From contig JADNRX010000008.1 of assembly GCA_015501595.1 (NCBI GenBank), positions 1-64,000 on the forward strand: a stretch of DNA of 64,000 nucleotides. Direction: 5' to 3'. The notes under the pieces were generated by a model, which searched no databases, was not told the DNA's origin, and worked only from the letters and a program-made list of their open reading frames with translations. Source of the DNA: Hymenopellis radicata (Eukaryota; Basidiomycota; Agaricomycetes; Agaricales; Physalacriaceae). Of this stretch, positions 22,543 to 33,800 are shown piece by piece (the first letter of the stretch is position 1; the number at the start of each line of letters is the position of its first letter). The position numbers and the translations under genes were made by a program.

Positions 22543-25325
22543 ATGGACAATCCTTGGGAGAATGCCTGGGGAGACGATACAAAGCCAAAACACCCATGGC
22601 CAACACCAGTTACCGTCGTACACAATGAGCTCGACGATGCTTGGTCATCAAAGGCCGTGCATTGGACAGAGCCCACAGAAACAGTGCCGGCATGGGGAGA
22701 CACATCGAGCATACCATCCGCGGACGATGACGAGCCTGTTCCAGAGGACACGCTCGACAACGACGAGCCAGTAACAATAGTAGAAACAGAAACAGAAACG
22801 TCCGACTACCCTACACTACCCGTGACCCCTCCATCACCCTCGCCCTCGCCTCCACTTCCCCCCAGTCCAGACGCATTTGGCACCTTTGAGTCTGCTCTGG
22901 AGACACCAGACATAGATCCCTGGACACCGTCTCAGCCATCGTTTACCGTGTCCGACTCCAACTCATGGGAAGCAGAGTCTTCGTGGAAGTCACCCAAAGA
23001 CGAACCAGACTCGGCGAGCACCAAGGCCGATGAGTGGGAGACCGCGATTCGCCAAAAGGAAAAGCAGGATCAATTTGTGGTTAGTCTATTTACATTCCTA
23101 TCCTCCGTTTACTGAAAACGCAGACAGCCGCCGGAGTTTTTGGCTTCTATTCTTCAACAGTTCCAGGAACTTTCTAAAGACATATGGCCAAATGAACAAG
23201 CCAGCGAAGAGAGTCTGAATCTACAAGGTGTAGAGGACATCAACGAACTGTAAGTTGCGCGCAATCATTGCGTGTCGGTATTCACGTCTGTACGCGTAGA
23301 GCATCCAGCTTTCAAAGATTCATCCCTGAAGACCTCACCATTCCACCCACCATCGAATTCTCCAAGACGTTCACGTCAAAGCGTCTTGCCGAGTCGCTCA
23401 AACTAACGCGCCACGCTCCCATTACGCGACAAAGTCCCTTTTCCCGCTACGCGTCGTCCAAAGGTTCTACGGCATGGGAAGCTTCTGTGAAAGCTAGACC
23501 CGAACTTCAAGATGATTTCGTCCCTGCTGGTTGGCGAATGGTTCCCAAAGAACAGGAAGTCCCACTTTCAAGCACCGACACTAGGCCGAAAGCGGGGGGA
23601 GGTTTACTGTCATTCTTTGGCAGACGCGCCTCCACACCTCCGGTCTCGGAGAAATCACCAACGTCACCGGTAACTAAATCCGCGACTGGTAGTGCTTCGT
23701 CTTCTCCTAGACCTAGTACGGATACTGGTAGGACTTCGTTGTCCTCTGTACAAGTCTCGGTGCCGACAGTACCATCCCCGTTATCTCCTACTACTTCGGT
23801 GGCGTCGTCGTCTTCTGTGGCCGCCCCCGCCATCATCTCTTCGCAGCCAGCAGCGACACCTCCTGCACCTCTGACAAGAGAAGCAACACCCCCGCCTTCT
23901 GCCGTATCTAGGTTCCTCAATCGGTTCTCAAGAACCAAGTCGACTACCAGTCCCAGAAACTCTCTTGCTCTCTCATCTGATGACCTAGAGTTTTTGTCGG
24001 ATATTGTTCCCAGTGCTAGTGATGAACATGAAGATTTGATGGGCGACGATTCTCATGAAATTAAAGCACTCACAGGGATGATTGGCTCGTCTCCTTTGCC
24101 AACTAAACTCCCACCTCCTTTAGCTCCACCGCCGAAAGCCCCTCCTCGGAAATTACCGCCGAAAACTGCGGCACCAGTAAATGAGTTGTCTTCGTTATTT
24201 GATGGACGTCGTCCGGATGTGCTGAAGGCTGCAACTCTCTCTTCAACGTCCATGAACCCATCCCCTGCGCCATCGTTCGGCGATTTATCTCCCACACAGC
24301 TGTTCCCCCCAGCGGCTTCCAGGAGCATCACCCCCGTCGTGAGACCCATAGGTTCCCCAGCCATGCCGCCGATGTCACCGTTTACACTCCCCTCGCCGAC
24401 ACTCAAGAACTTTGCGCCTGGGGTCAACGGCAGTGGCGACCAGTCTATGAAAAAGGTCCCTACAGCCATCATGTCCTCCACTACTTCACGCCCCCCATCA
24501 GCCTCGCAGCTGCAATCAGTATTTACCCTCCCTCCCCCTCCTACTTTACGAGAACGAACGCCAGTTCTTGAGACGGCGCCTCCACTTCTGCACATTGATA
24601 CACCTATACCGCGGCCGCCTCCCCGGTCATCTGTATCACTCTTTGACGATGATGATTTCTCGGATTTCTCCACCACGACCCAATCGCCTCCGAGACAATC
24701 CACGAGTAAAAATACCCTCTCAATGTCATACGCGGACAACAGTTTTACGTCTGTCTCGTCTGAGCAGAGTCTCTTCTCGTCGACGAGCAGCACACGGTCA
24801 AACAAAGTGCAAGAAGTCGACGACGATTTTGATGACTTTGACGACTTTGTTTCTCCACCTACGCTGCGCACGCCGTCGCCGCCCGCCCCTCCCGCCAAAT
24901 CCACTGCGCGACAAGCTCCTCCGCCCAAAATAGACCTGTCAGGTGGGCTGCCTTTGGGTTCGCCTGCGCATTCGCCGCCGATATGGCGAGCGCCTCCGCC
25001 CAAGATACAGAAAATATCTCGTGCCGCGGAACACCAGCGCACGCTGAGTCTTATGGAGACGGCGGCGTCGCGCCAGTGGCCGTTGGGACCGCCGTCGCCG
25101 CTCCCGCCTGTTCTGGAGCCCCCGGCCGGAGGCTTCAAGAAGTCCAACATGGCTTCGTTGGATATATTTGGGAGCAGCGAGGATACGATGCAGCAGCAGC
25201 AGATGAAGGCGATGGCGGCGTTGCCTGTGTCTACGTCGTTCTCGGGTATGAAGCCTCCGTCGACGGGGAAAGCGCAGACGGGGGGATTGTCTGCTCAGGA
25301 TTTATCGTTCTTTGAGGGATTGTAA
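22543..25325 (+). CDS. Large Pro/Ser-rich protein, possible membrane-traffic adaptor
   Basis: Three exons; the third, from about 23301, holds most of the protein. The N-terminus MDNPWENAWGDDTKPKHPW leads to acidic and Pro-rich sequence. A helical stretch spans exon 2 (PPEFLASILQQFQELSKDIW). A conserved-looking block follows: FIPEDLTIPPTIEFSKTF, TAWEASVKARPELQDDF and VPAGWRMVPKEQ. The rest is disordered Ser/Thr/Pro sequence with acidic aromatic motifs (DDDFSDFSTT, DDDFDDFDDFVSPP), and the last residues are AQDLSFFEGL. Such D-F and DDFxxF motifs resemble ear-domain ligands of clathrin adaptors, so a trafficking role is possible, but that is inference. Copies of its last ~75 codons and 3' region recur at 26.85, 28.7 and 30.4 kb. 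Confidence 0.7.
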
Positions 25326-25577
25326 CGTGTACTTTGATTTAATGGATTTGTTTGTAATATACATTGGAGGAGTTTAATGGACGCCAGTTTGGGATGAGAG
25401 AGTGGAACGATCGCTATCACTCATAGTCAGGCCGCCAGATTTCAGACTGCTGTGCGACGTCTCGCCTGTTGTCTCGCCACCACATGCGATGTCGCACCTC
25501 AGTTTACATTACTTTTATAGAAAGCTCAAGCGCTCACTGTAGTACAGTACCTAATTCCGCCAAAGGCATCTCTCAGG

Positions 25578-26584
25578 ATGTCGTCGCCGTCACCAACAGC
25601 GACACCCTCATCCCCCACCGCTGTCGACGGCTCTCCCGCTCCCGCCCATGCCCACGATGTTTCTGCTGAGGCCTTGTCAGTCTTTAGTACTTTGAAAATG
25701 GCTCATGCACTCACACTTGGATTCCTATAGCCTCGCTGGCCTTCGACTACAGATTGAGTACGTCTTTTTCTCTGAACATTGATTCATTCTGTCTGACAGA
25801 TCACTTGTAGGAGGGAGTATCCCGCATCTGAGTATGTCGTCACGACACCAGCATCTTGGGACGTGTACCTCGAGCTCGTCCAGAGCCTTGATGAATTGCG
25901 AGAAAATGGCACCCTTCGATCCCTTCGGTGAGTTGACTTTGCTCTCTCACTGGAGTTTGGCTTATATATGTGTTCTTGTCTAGTTGTTCTTACCTTTCTG
26001 GATTTATCCTCGTCGAGTACGTGCCCACGGAGTCCCACGAGTACGGTCATCGCGGTCTCATCGACATCATCCTGGGTGCTGTTTACACGGACATGACACT
26101 GAAGGGTGAACAGGTTGGTGGACTTTTTTGTCTGTTTGGCGGTGCTAGTATGTGAACCTTCCATGTGTCCATACTTGATTTAACATATTACAGCATTCCA
26201 GAATATGGGACAAAGACGTGGTTTAGAGGGTGATTCAGCCCTCTCTCTCAATGCTACGGCTCAGAATGGGCCTACGCTCATTATAGAATGCGGAGGGTCA
26301 CAGTCGTATCCCAGTTTGCACAAGAAGGGCATGGCTTGGTTTGCTTTTCCGGTATGTCTCATCAATGTTCTCAACTCAGGTTTTGTTCGAATGTTGTACA
26401 GAACGTTGAGGTCGTCATTTTGGTGAATTTGCACAAGGTGACGAAGACGAAGGCTGTCAAAGTTGAAATTTTTCAACGGCTCGCAGCTGCTGCTATCCCA
26501 AATGCAGTAAACACTGCAGCTGCAATTGACGACCAACGCGGTTACCGCTCAAGAAGTCCGGACAGCTCAGTACCGAACCGATGA
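25578..26584 (+). pseudogene. Broken hypothetical gene, copy A (possibly Uma2-like)
   Basis: The frame starts MSSPSPTATPSSPTA and can be followed through introns to TPASWDVYLELVQSLDELRE, then FILVEYVPTESHEYGHRGL, PTLIIECGGSQSYPSLHKKG, MAWFAFP and IFQRLAAAAIPNAVNTAA. Compared with copy B it has an extra T in exon 1 (ACACTTGGATT against ACACTGGATT) and a TGA where copy B has CGA after TKTWFRG. Homology continues past the terminal stop in another frame to about 26790. The block PTLxIECGGxxxYPSL..KGMAWF resembles a large agaricomycete hypothetical family related in style to bacterial Uma2-like PD-(D/E)XK proteins; this is a low-confidence resemblance. Confidence 0.65.
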
Positions 26585-26844
26585 AGCTGCTGCTGGTGTT
26601 GAGATCTTTATGAGCTTAGCCTTTTCATCATGCGACGTTGATCAAATTGTGACACCCATCCTTATTCCGTATGCGGGTCTCTTTGGCAACAACATTCCTA
26701 CATGGGCGCCTCAGGTTCCAGGAAATTGTTGGACAGTACGGGCTTCCCCGGTGGCGCGGTGGGCACAAGCTTTGATGGAGTCAATGGAGTATTGAAATAC
26801 TGTACTGTCTTGTAACTCTGTGTGCAAAGTTGTGCTTCCGCGTG

Positions 26845-27038
26845 TTCTGAGCAGTTGGATATATTTGGGAGCAGCGAGGATACGATGCAGGAGCAGCATT
26901 ACCTGTGTCTACATCGTCGGCACAGTTCTCGGGTATGAAGGCTACGCCACCTCCAGACGGGGGGATTGTCTGCTCAGGATTTTGAGGGATTGTAAGATTT
27001 AATGGATTTGTTTGCTTTGGAAGCGAGTTTGGGATGAG
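26845..27038 (+). repeat. Second copy of the Pro/Ser-rich gene 3' end (fragment F2)
   Basis: It matches the last codons and 3' region of the gene ending at 25325 (TTGGATATATTTGGGAGCAG, then CGGGTATGAAG, GGGGGATTGTCTGCTCAGGA and AATGGATTTGTTTG), with internal deletions. It does not encode a continuous protein. Confidence 0.8.
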
Positions 27039-27225
27039 TGCATGGCGACCTAGCACCACACATTGCACAATCTGTTGTACCCGCGACAGGCCACAGCAAT
27101 ACGTTCGCGTATCACCATGTTGCAACGCGTAAGCGGGCCGAGAAAAGATCAGTCATATTTTCCCACACGCAACAACAGGTCTGTCAGCAACAACATTCCC
27201 GCCCGTATTTTCGCGCTCCCCCAGG
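27039..27225. promoter_or_regulatory. 5' region of AUR1
   Basis: Less than 200 bases separate the left duplication arm from the AUR1 start, so most of the promoter may lie within or next to duplicated sequence. No clear TATA or CCAAT box. Confidence 0.35.
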
Positions 27226-28575
27226 ATGGTATCGGCAGTGCGTCAAACGTTGATGATGGTGTGGCAGGCGTTTGTGGCGGCGACGGGGCGGATGGACAAG
27301 TCGTTGTCGGTGACGGACACGCTGGCCAAAGTGCAGCGACACCGGTGGCAGCTGCTGGATGGGCTGTACGTGGTGCACGTTTTGCTGGCGGCGTTCTGGC
27401 TGTTCCTGCTCCCGAGTCTGCTGCTCAAGCTCGCGATCCCGGCGCTGTACCTGCTCGCGCTGTTGATACCGTTCACGTCGCAGTTCTTTTTCCCAGCGAT
27501 GCCCGTCCTGTCGTGGGTGCTGTGCTTCTTCTCGTCCCGCTACATCCCGAACGAATGGCGCCCGAATATCTCGGTGGTCGTGCTGCCGACGCTCGAGATG
27601 GTGCTGTTCGGGGCGAACATCTCGGATATCCTGACGCGGTCGACGTTTTTCGTGCTCGACATTGTCGCGTGGATCCCGTACGGCGTCGGCCACTTTTCGA
27701 TACCGTTCATCACTGCTGCATTCCTGTGGCTGTTCCGCCCAAAACAGGCGCTCCATTTCTGGGCGAGCGCCTTTGGGTACATGAACCTGATCGGTGTGCT
27801 CATCCAGATCCTTTTCCCGTGCGCCGCGCCGTGGTATGAGCTCATCCACGGTCTCACTCCCGCCGACTACGGCATGAAGGGCTCTCCCGGCGGCCTTATC
27901 CGCATCGACGCCCTCCTCCACACATCCGCATACACCGTCGGTTTCTCCAACGCACCCGTCGTTTTCGGCGCCTTTCCCTCCCTACATGCCGGCAGTGCTA
28001 CCATCGAGGCTCTCGCCATCTCCCATTTCTTCCCCAACATGAGCTACGTTGCCTGGGGCTACGCCTTGACACTCTACTGGGCCACAATGTACCTCACCCA
28101 TCACTACCTCATCGACGTCGTCGTCGGCGCCTGCCTTGCCACCGTCACATTCTACTACCTTCTTCCTGAAGAACTCAAGGGCTCAAACGCAACCGCAGCT
28201 CCAGGCGAGCTCCTTGATCCCCGCGCAGGCATACAGAGGTCCAAGTACGACATGTACGACCTCGAGGCTCCCAGATCCCGTCCCAACGGCAATCTTGCGG
28301 ATGCGTCCGCGGACTTTGAGCTGTCTGATGTGTCAGACGATGAGGAGATGGATATCACGTATCGCTCACCCATACCAGGCGCCACACCCACAAGCGCAGC
28401 CCCTCTTATTATGGGACAGGGTAGAGATACGCGCTCAAAGAGAGGCCATCGCCATACTGCTAGTATAGCCAGCCTCATCCGCGGTGATGAGAGGAGTGCC
28501 GAGGAAGGTTGGAGTCAGATTGGCGGTAATGGGTTTTCCTTCCCGCCCACCCCAACGCGAGCCACGAGGGAGTAA
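27226..28575 (+). CDS. AUR1: Inositol phosphorylceramide synthase (aureobasidin A target)
   Basis: A single exon encodes 449 residues. Several membrane segments are seen (LLAAFWLFLLPSLLLKLAIP; LYLLALLIPFTSQFFFPAM; SIPFITAAFLWLF; ATMYLTHHYLIDVVVGACLA). The PAP2/Aur1 active-site motifs are intact: GSPGGLIRID, FPSLHAGSA with His254, and THHYLIDV with His293 and Asp297. This spacing matches the catalytic triad of yeast Aur1 closely. The enzyme transfers phosphoinositol from PI to ceramide in the Golgi and is essential in yeasts. A hydrophilic C-terminal tail of about 130 residues (LEAPRSRPNGNLADAS; SDVSDDEEMDI) follows the membrane domain. The gene has higher GC than its surroundings and sits as the unique spacer between the two arms of an inverted duplication. 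Confidence 0.95.
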   Translation: MVSAVRQTLMMVWQAFVAATGRMDKSLSVTDTLAKVQRHRWQLLDGLYVVHVLLAAFWLFLLPSLLLKLAIPALYLLALLIPFTSQFFFPAMPVLSWVLCFFSSRYIPNEWRPNISVVVLPTLEMVLFGANISDILTRSTFFVLDIVAWIPYGVGHFSIPFITAAFLWLFRPKQALHFWASAFGYMNLIGVLIQILFPCAAPWYELIHGLTPADYGMKGSPGGLIRIDALLHTSAYTVGFSNAPVVFGAFPSLHAGSATIEALAISHFFPNMSYVAWGYALTLYWATMYLTHHYLIDVVVGACLATVTFYYLLPEELKGSNATAAPGELLDPRAGIQRSKYDMYDLEAPRSRPNGNLADASADFELSDVSDDEEMDITYRSPIPGATPTSAAPLIMGQGRDTRSKRGHRHTASIASLIRGDERSAEEGWSQIGGNGFSFPPTPTRATRE

Positions 28576-28663
28576 TGTTGTTGTTATATTATCTACGCTA
28601 GTACACTCTTTATCTATTATATAATCTAGGTTGGACTTTGTAGACTTGCAATTCCAATTCTTG

Positions 28664-28870
28664 TGCACAGGTGGCGGAAAGTTCTCATACCCGAAAACTG
28701 TGCTGACGATGTAGACACAGGTAACGCCGCCATTGCCTTCATTGCTGCTCCGTATCATATCCTCACTGCAGCCATGTTGGACTTCTTGAAGCCTCCACCT
28801 CGGGGTTCCAGAACAGGCGGAAGCACCGACAACTTTGCACACAGTGATACAATTACAAGACAGTACAGTA
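28664..28870 (-). repeat. Third copy of the Pro/Ser-rich gene 3' end (fragment F3)
   Basis: Read on the minus strand it contains GGCTTCAAGAAGTCCAACAT, a GAGGATA stretch, GGCAATGGCGGCGTTACC and TTTTCGGGTATGA, matching the last exon of the gene ending at 25325 with deletions. It is the inner end of the right duplication arm and is non-coding. Confidence 0.8.
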
Positions 28871-29088
28871 TTATTAAACATCTCAATCACTCCATTGAAT
28901 CTAACAAACCTTCTGCCCACCGAACTACCGACTCAGCGGACACCGTCCAATAAGTTCCTGGGGGCGCCCATGCAGGAATATTGTTGCCGAAGAGACCAGA
29001 ATATGGAATACGGATATCCATCGCAATTTCATGAACGTTGCTTGGTGAAAAGGCTAAGCTCATAAAGATCTCAACACCAGCAGCAGCT

Positions 29089-30081
29089 TCATCGGTTCGG
29101 TACTGAGCTGTCCGAACTTCTTGAGCGGTGACCGCGTTGGTCCTTAATTGCAGCTGCGGTGTTCACTGCACTTGGGATAGCAGCAGCTGCAAGCCGGTGA
29201 AAGATTTCAACTTTGACAGCCTTCGTCGCCTTCTGCAAATTCACCAAAATAATGACTTGAATATTCTGTACAACGTTAAAACAAAACCTGAGATGAGAAC
29301 ATTGATGAGACATACCGGAAAAGCAAACCAAGCCATGCCCTTCTTGTGCAGACTGGGATAAAACTGTGTCCCTCCACATTCTATAACGAGGGTAGGAGCA
29401 GTAGCTCCGAGAGCGAGGCTGAATCGCCCTCCAAGCCACATTGTTGTCCCGTATTCTGATATCCTGTAAATGTGTTAAATCAAGTATGGACACACGGAAG
29501 GCTCACATACTAGCACTGCCAAGAAGGCTAAAGTGTCCATTGACGCTCGTACCCGTCAATATCATGTCCATGCAGACCTCGGTCACAATGAGGTTGATCA
29601 GAGCGGCATGACCGAGCTCGTGGGACACCGTGGGCACGTACTCGACGAGGATAAATCAGAGAAGTATGAACAACTAGACAAGAACACATGTATAAGCCAA
29701 ACTCCAGTAGCAAAGTCAACTCACCGAAGGGATACAAGGGTGCCATTTTCTCGCAATTCATCAAGGCTCTCGACCAGCTCGAGGTACACGTCCCAAGATG
29801 CTGGTGTCGTGAAGACGAACTCAGATGGGGATACTCCCTCCTACAAGTGACTTGTCAGAAAGAATGCATCAATGTTCAGAGAGAAAGACGTACTCAATCT
29901 GTAGTCGCAGGCCGGCGAGGCTATAGGAATCCAGTGTGAGTGCTTGAGCCATTTTCAAAGTACTAAAGACTGACAAGGCCTCAGCAGTGACGGCCGAAAC
30001 ATCGTAGGCGTGGGCGGGAGGGGGAGAGCCGTCGTCAGCGGTGGGGGATGTGAGTGTCGCTGTTGGTGACGGCGACGACAT
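29089..30081 (-). pseudogene. Broken hypothetical gene, copy B (possibly Uma2-like)
   Basis: Start at 30081, reading MSSPSPTATLTSPTADDGSP. Exon 1 runs further than in copy A (LKMAQALTLDSYSLAGLRLQ) to a donor after QIE. Exon 2 loses one base in the CCCGCATCTG of copy A (here CCCCATCTG), which breaks the frame before TPASWDVYLELVESLDELRE. Later segments are intact: ILVEYVPTVSHELGHAAL, TTMWLGGRFSLALGATAP, TLVIECGGTQFYPSLHKKG and IQVIILVNLQKATKAVKVEI. The frame ends with SSVPNR as in copy A, and homology runs on in another frame to about 28960. Function unknown; the fold resemblance is as for copy A. Confidence 0.65.
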
Positions 30082-30344
30082 CCTGAGAGATGAAGTTAGG
30101 TACTGACTGTAATCTACAGTGAGCGCTTGAGCCATCTCTAAAAGTAATGTAAACTGACGGCGGGCCAGGTGCGACATCGCATGTGGTGGGCGAGACAACA
30201 GGCGAGACGTCGCACAGCAGTCTGAAATCTGGCGGGTGAGTGATAGCGATCGTTCCACTCTCTGCTCTCATCCCAAACTCGCGTCCATTAAACCTCCTCC
30301 AATGTATCTTACAAACAAATCCATTAAATCGAAATACATGTTAC

Positions 30345-30530
30345 AATCCCTCAAAGAACGATAAATCCTGAGCAGCCAATACCCCCGTCTGCGCTTTCCC
30401 TGTCGACGTAGGCTTCATACCCGAGAACTGTCCTGACGACGTAGAAACAGGTAACGCCGCCATCGCCTTCATGCATCGTATCCTCACTGCCTCCGCCTGG
30501 GGTTCCAGAACAGAGTGATACAATTACAAG
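30345..30530 (-). repeat. Fourth copy of the Pro/Ser-rich gene 3' end (fragment F4)
   Basis: On the minus strand it encodes a near-intact copy of the C-terminal residues (KAMAALPVSTS, then GKAQTGVLAAQDLSFFEGL) with the same stop and 3' sequence (AATGGATTTGTTTGTAA). It lacks a promoter or upstream exons. Confidence 0.85.
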
Positions 30531-30863
30531 AAATCTACTTGGGCAACCAGTCAACCCAAAACTTGAGCCGCGAATCAGCCCGAAGCTTTTCGTGTTGCCG
30601 AAATCTATCAAGTATCCTGTTGCAGTACGCAACATATCTTTTTGATTCTTCCGTGTCTGCACTTCCGGGTAGTTCCTAGAACTTTCGTGAGCGTGTGTCG
30701 AACGCGGAGGTACAGATGCCTACATTACAGACGGCGCGCATCTGGAGAAGAGCTTCGTGACAAGGTGAATCGGCTGGGTCACCCCCTCATGTTGCGCAGC
30801 GTCAACTGCTCATCAACGAAAGAAAAGACGCCTATTCGAAACCTGTCAGTGAATACTGGAAAA
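30531..30863. other. Spacer between duplication arm and MUS7 gene
   Basis: No supported gene. It may include a last small exon or the 3' untranslated region of the MUS7/MMS22 gene. Confidence 0.35.
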
Positions 30864-33800
30864 TCAGTAGCATGAATACTTGCCATCAATCAAGTCTGAG
30901 CAACGCTCCTCAAAGTCCGATATGATAACTTCATAAGCCCCATCTTTCTTCGGGAAAGGAACAACAGGAAAGAGCTGCTGTGCCTGCGCTTGGTCGACAT
31001 CCAAAACTTCGGCGACAAGTCCGGTATGATCAGTGGTGATCTCTTTCGCAGCAAGCGACTCGAATACGACTTCCCGGACGGTGTTCATGAAGCCCGGCGT
31101 CTGCGAATGAAATTAAAAGAGGGCTACTACAGACAACGAGAGGAAACATGACATACCGTGTACACATCAGGATCCGCTTTAAGGATGTGACGAAGTAGCC
31201 GCGTCTGAGCCATTTTTTGGGCGGTTTCCGAACGGTCGTTCAGTTTATCAACATAGCTCTTCCAGTACGTCGCCCAGGACTAGATGTTATTCAATCAGCC
31301 GTCGAGAAAGGTGGAGTGCATGCACAACTTACATCTCCTTTAGCGTTGGAAGAACACTGAACAAGAGAGCACAACAGTTTACCCATGTTTCCATCCAAAG
31401 GTTTTCCTCTTCTGCGAGCTTTCGGTTGCTGTTGCACGACGTACAAAAGCGCAGGATATACCACGAGTCCGCCTGCAACATCTACGGATATCGTACTATG
31501 AGTGGGGTGCTCCATCGAAATTGACCGAACTCACCTTGGAAGCAGCTTTGTCTTGCTCCTCGTAGTCAACCGCCACGCGCAGAACGCTGTCGTCGATATC
31601 GTCGTCCAAGCCGTCAAATGCCGAATCCTGGCTCTCCTCGTTGGTCAGGTTCACCACGGGTTTGTTCGGCGACGGAACAGCAGTGGCCCTCGCGCGGAAG
31701 AAGGCATGGTACGTTCGAAGGACCTCTTCTTGAATCGCAACTTGAACTTCAAGCGGGATCCCCTCTTTCGTTAAGGAAGAGTTCCTCGCAATACGTTGAA
31801 TTTTGGCTGAAGTCGTCTAAGTAAAAAAATCACGGAGACGATAAAGCATCACTTACACAATATGGTCGGATTGGGGTAACAAGGTCTCTGGTAAGCGAAG
31901 ATACCCTGGTTGTTGACGTCGGCAATGGTGCTGTATACATAACCAATGCTGCGAATGAGTAGTCTGACGTTGTGTGGGCCTTCCTTGGTGCGAGTCACAC
32001 AATCTTCCAGGAGCGCGTCCACGATGGTTTCCAACCATTTCACAACTCCTTCAAGTGAAAGTCGACGAAAAACCAACACTCGACACAGTAACTGAAAGCC
32101 TTGTATCGCGATCCAGCGAGTATTGTCGTCGGAGGACTCGAAATCGACATACTGATTGGCTTGTTCAATGCGAACATGATCGCTGTCTGGCGCAGCGTAA
32201 ATGGCAGCAAATATTCCCACAAACCGGTTGGTCAAACCAGACAGGTCCTTGACGCTAGGAGGCTCAGACTTCGAAAACGCAAACTTGGAACGAGAGATCG
32301 ACTGTGTGAGAAGTTTCTTTTGTTCCACAGTTTTCAGACTGGGAAGAGCCCGCAAGAGTAACTTGAGAAATGTGACGTAGGCGCTATCTTTTGGTCCAGG
32401 CTCTTCAAACTTGTCCCATTCGTTGTCGAGGGCGAACTTGGGATAATCACGACCTTCGTGTGCGAGACTGACGAAGCCGCGGCTCACGAAGATACTGGTC
32501 AGGCGCATGAGAACGGGGAATGCCGCTTTCATAGGCCATTTAGACTCGTTGCACATTCGCGCACAACTTTGCACGACGGATGCAGCGTATTTGTCTCGTG
32601 CGCGCTTGCCACGTGTTTCAGCTGGCAGTAGAGAGGTAGCATGTAGCGCGAGGAGCACAACGTTCCATCCTTGATAAGGAACACCTTCGGGGCTATACCG
32701 TCCATGTACAGAGAACTGAGAGAGATCCGCCAGAGCCTGAATTATGAACCATAGACGCTCGCTCATCTGTGCAGGTGCCAGATCACTAGGACCTTGGGCC
32801 TTGATCGCGTTTTCAACGCAGCTCCACACAATGTGACCATCGTCTTTCGACGCTGGTCGAAGGACGTGGAAGAGGCAAACCCAGAGTTCTACAGGATGCA
32901 GCGGTGTCTCGACAACATCGGACTGTACGGAGCGGACAGCTTCGGCTAAGCCATGTCGGACGAGGCGAGCAATCAATATGTCTGCAAAAGAAACCAACAG
33001 TTTCGCCTCTTCAGGCTTGGCTGATACGGTCAGGCCGATACGAATACCGAGCTCAACAGCAGACCATAAGAGGGTCCACATCGTGTGATCGCCAGTTTCC
33101 TGCTCGAATTCAGGGCTTTGTACTTTCTGGAGTAGTTGCCTAATCTGGCACTCAACGCCGGCGCGAAGAGCGTCTGCCTCCTCTAGGGGCTGAGTTCGTA
33201 GAAGGTACGACAGGACAAGAGATGCCGCCCGACAAAGACGGGTACAGCTCTGGCTCACGACGTCATTGTCACTGTCTGGAAGACCAGCGATGGCTTCGAA
33301 GAGTATCCTCCAAAGCGCAGCCAGCGAATCGAGGAACTCTTGGCTCGTCATGTCCCCAGAAAAAGAGATCCCAGAGACAGAGATGATCACGGGCTCGGCT
33401 GCAGAATGCTCCATCAACTCGAACAACCATCCCTTCCCAATAAACGTATTGCTCCCAAAAGTGAACTTCTTGGCATCGACCTCGGGAGGTTTCAACTCCA
33501 CTGGCGAAAGTTCCCGTTCATTGTTCTGTTCAGGCTGCAACGGCTCTCCTCGTCTTGGATCCTTCGCTGTGCGTTTAGGTGGTGCAGGACGAGGAGCATA
33601 CTGGAACACCATCGGCTCCTTCGCAGTAGGGGCGGTGACAGCGTCTTCGACCTCCAAATCCGCCGAGTGGGGATTACGTCGCTGACCGGTGGCGATACGA
33701 GCCCCTTTAGGAGCTGTAATCATATAGACGCCGTTCTTGGATTTCTGCTCTTTCCGCCTTCTCTTCAGCTCCCTCCTCGCGCGCTCCTTGTCTGTGAGTT

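Larger units (their letters stand above)
25100..27038 (+). repeat. Left arm of inverted duplication
   Basis: This arm starts inside the last exon of the Pro/Ser-rich gene (around CCGCCTGTTCTGG), runs through its 3' region and the broken hypothetical gene, and ends in a second, deleted copy of the Pro/Ser-rich 3' end. It matches 28664-30530 on the opposite strand almost base for base over long stretches. Examples are the segment beginning TTTCAGACTGCTGTGCGACG and the segment around the ATG at 25578. The two arms face each other across AUR1. Edges are approximate. Confidence 0.85.
28664..30530 (-). repeat. Right arm of inverted duplication
   Basis: Reverse-complement counterpart of 25100-27038. 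From outside inwards it has a fragment of the Pro/Ser-rich 3' end (30345-30530), the broken hypothetical gene copy B, and a further 3'-end fragment (28664-28870). Sequence identity is high but many small indels separate the arms. Edges are approximate. Confidence 0.85.

Noticed and set aside
24053..25150. 365-codon minus-strand open frame
   Set aside because: Antisense of the large Pro/Ser-rich exon; Gly/Ser-rich translation is the mirror of the real coding strand.
27184..27921. 245-codon minus-strand open frame across AUR1
   Set aside because: Antisense shadow caused by high GC; the plus strand encodes a complete Aur1 with all active-site residues.
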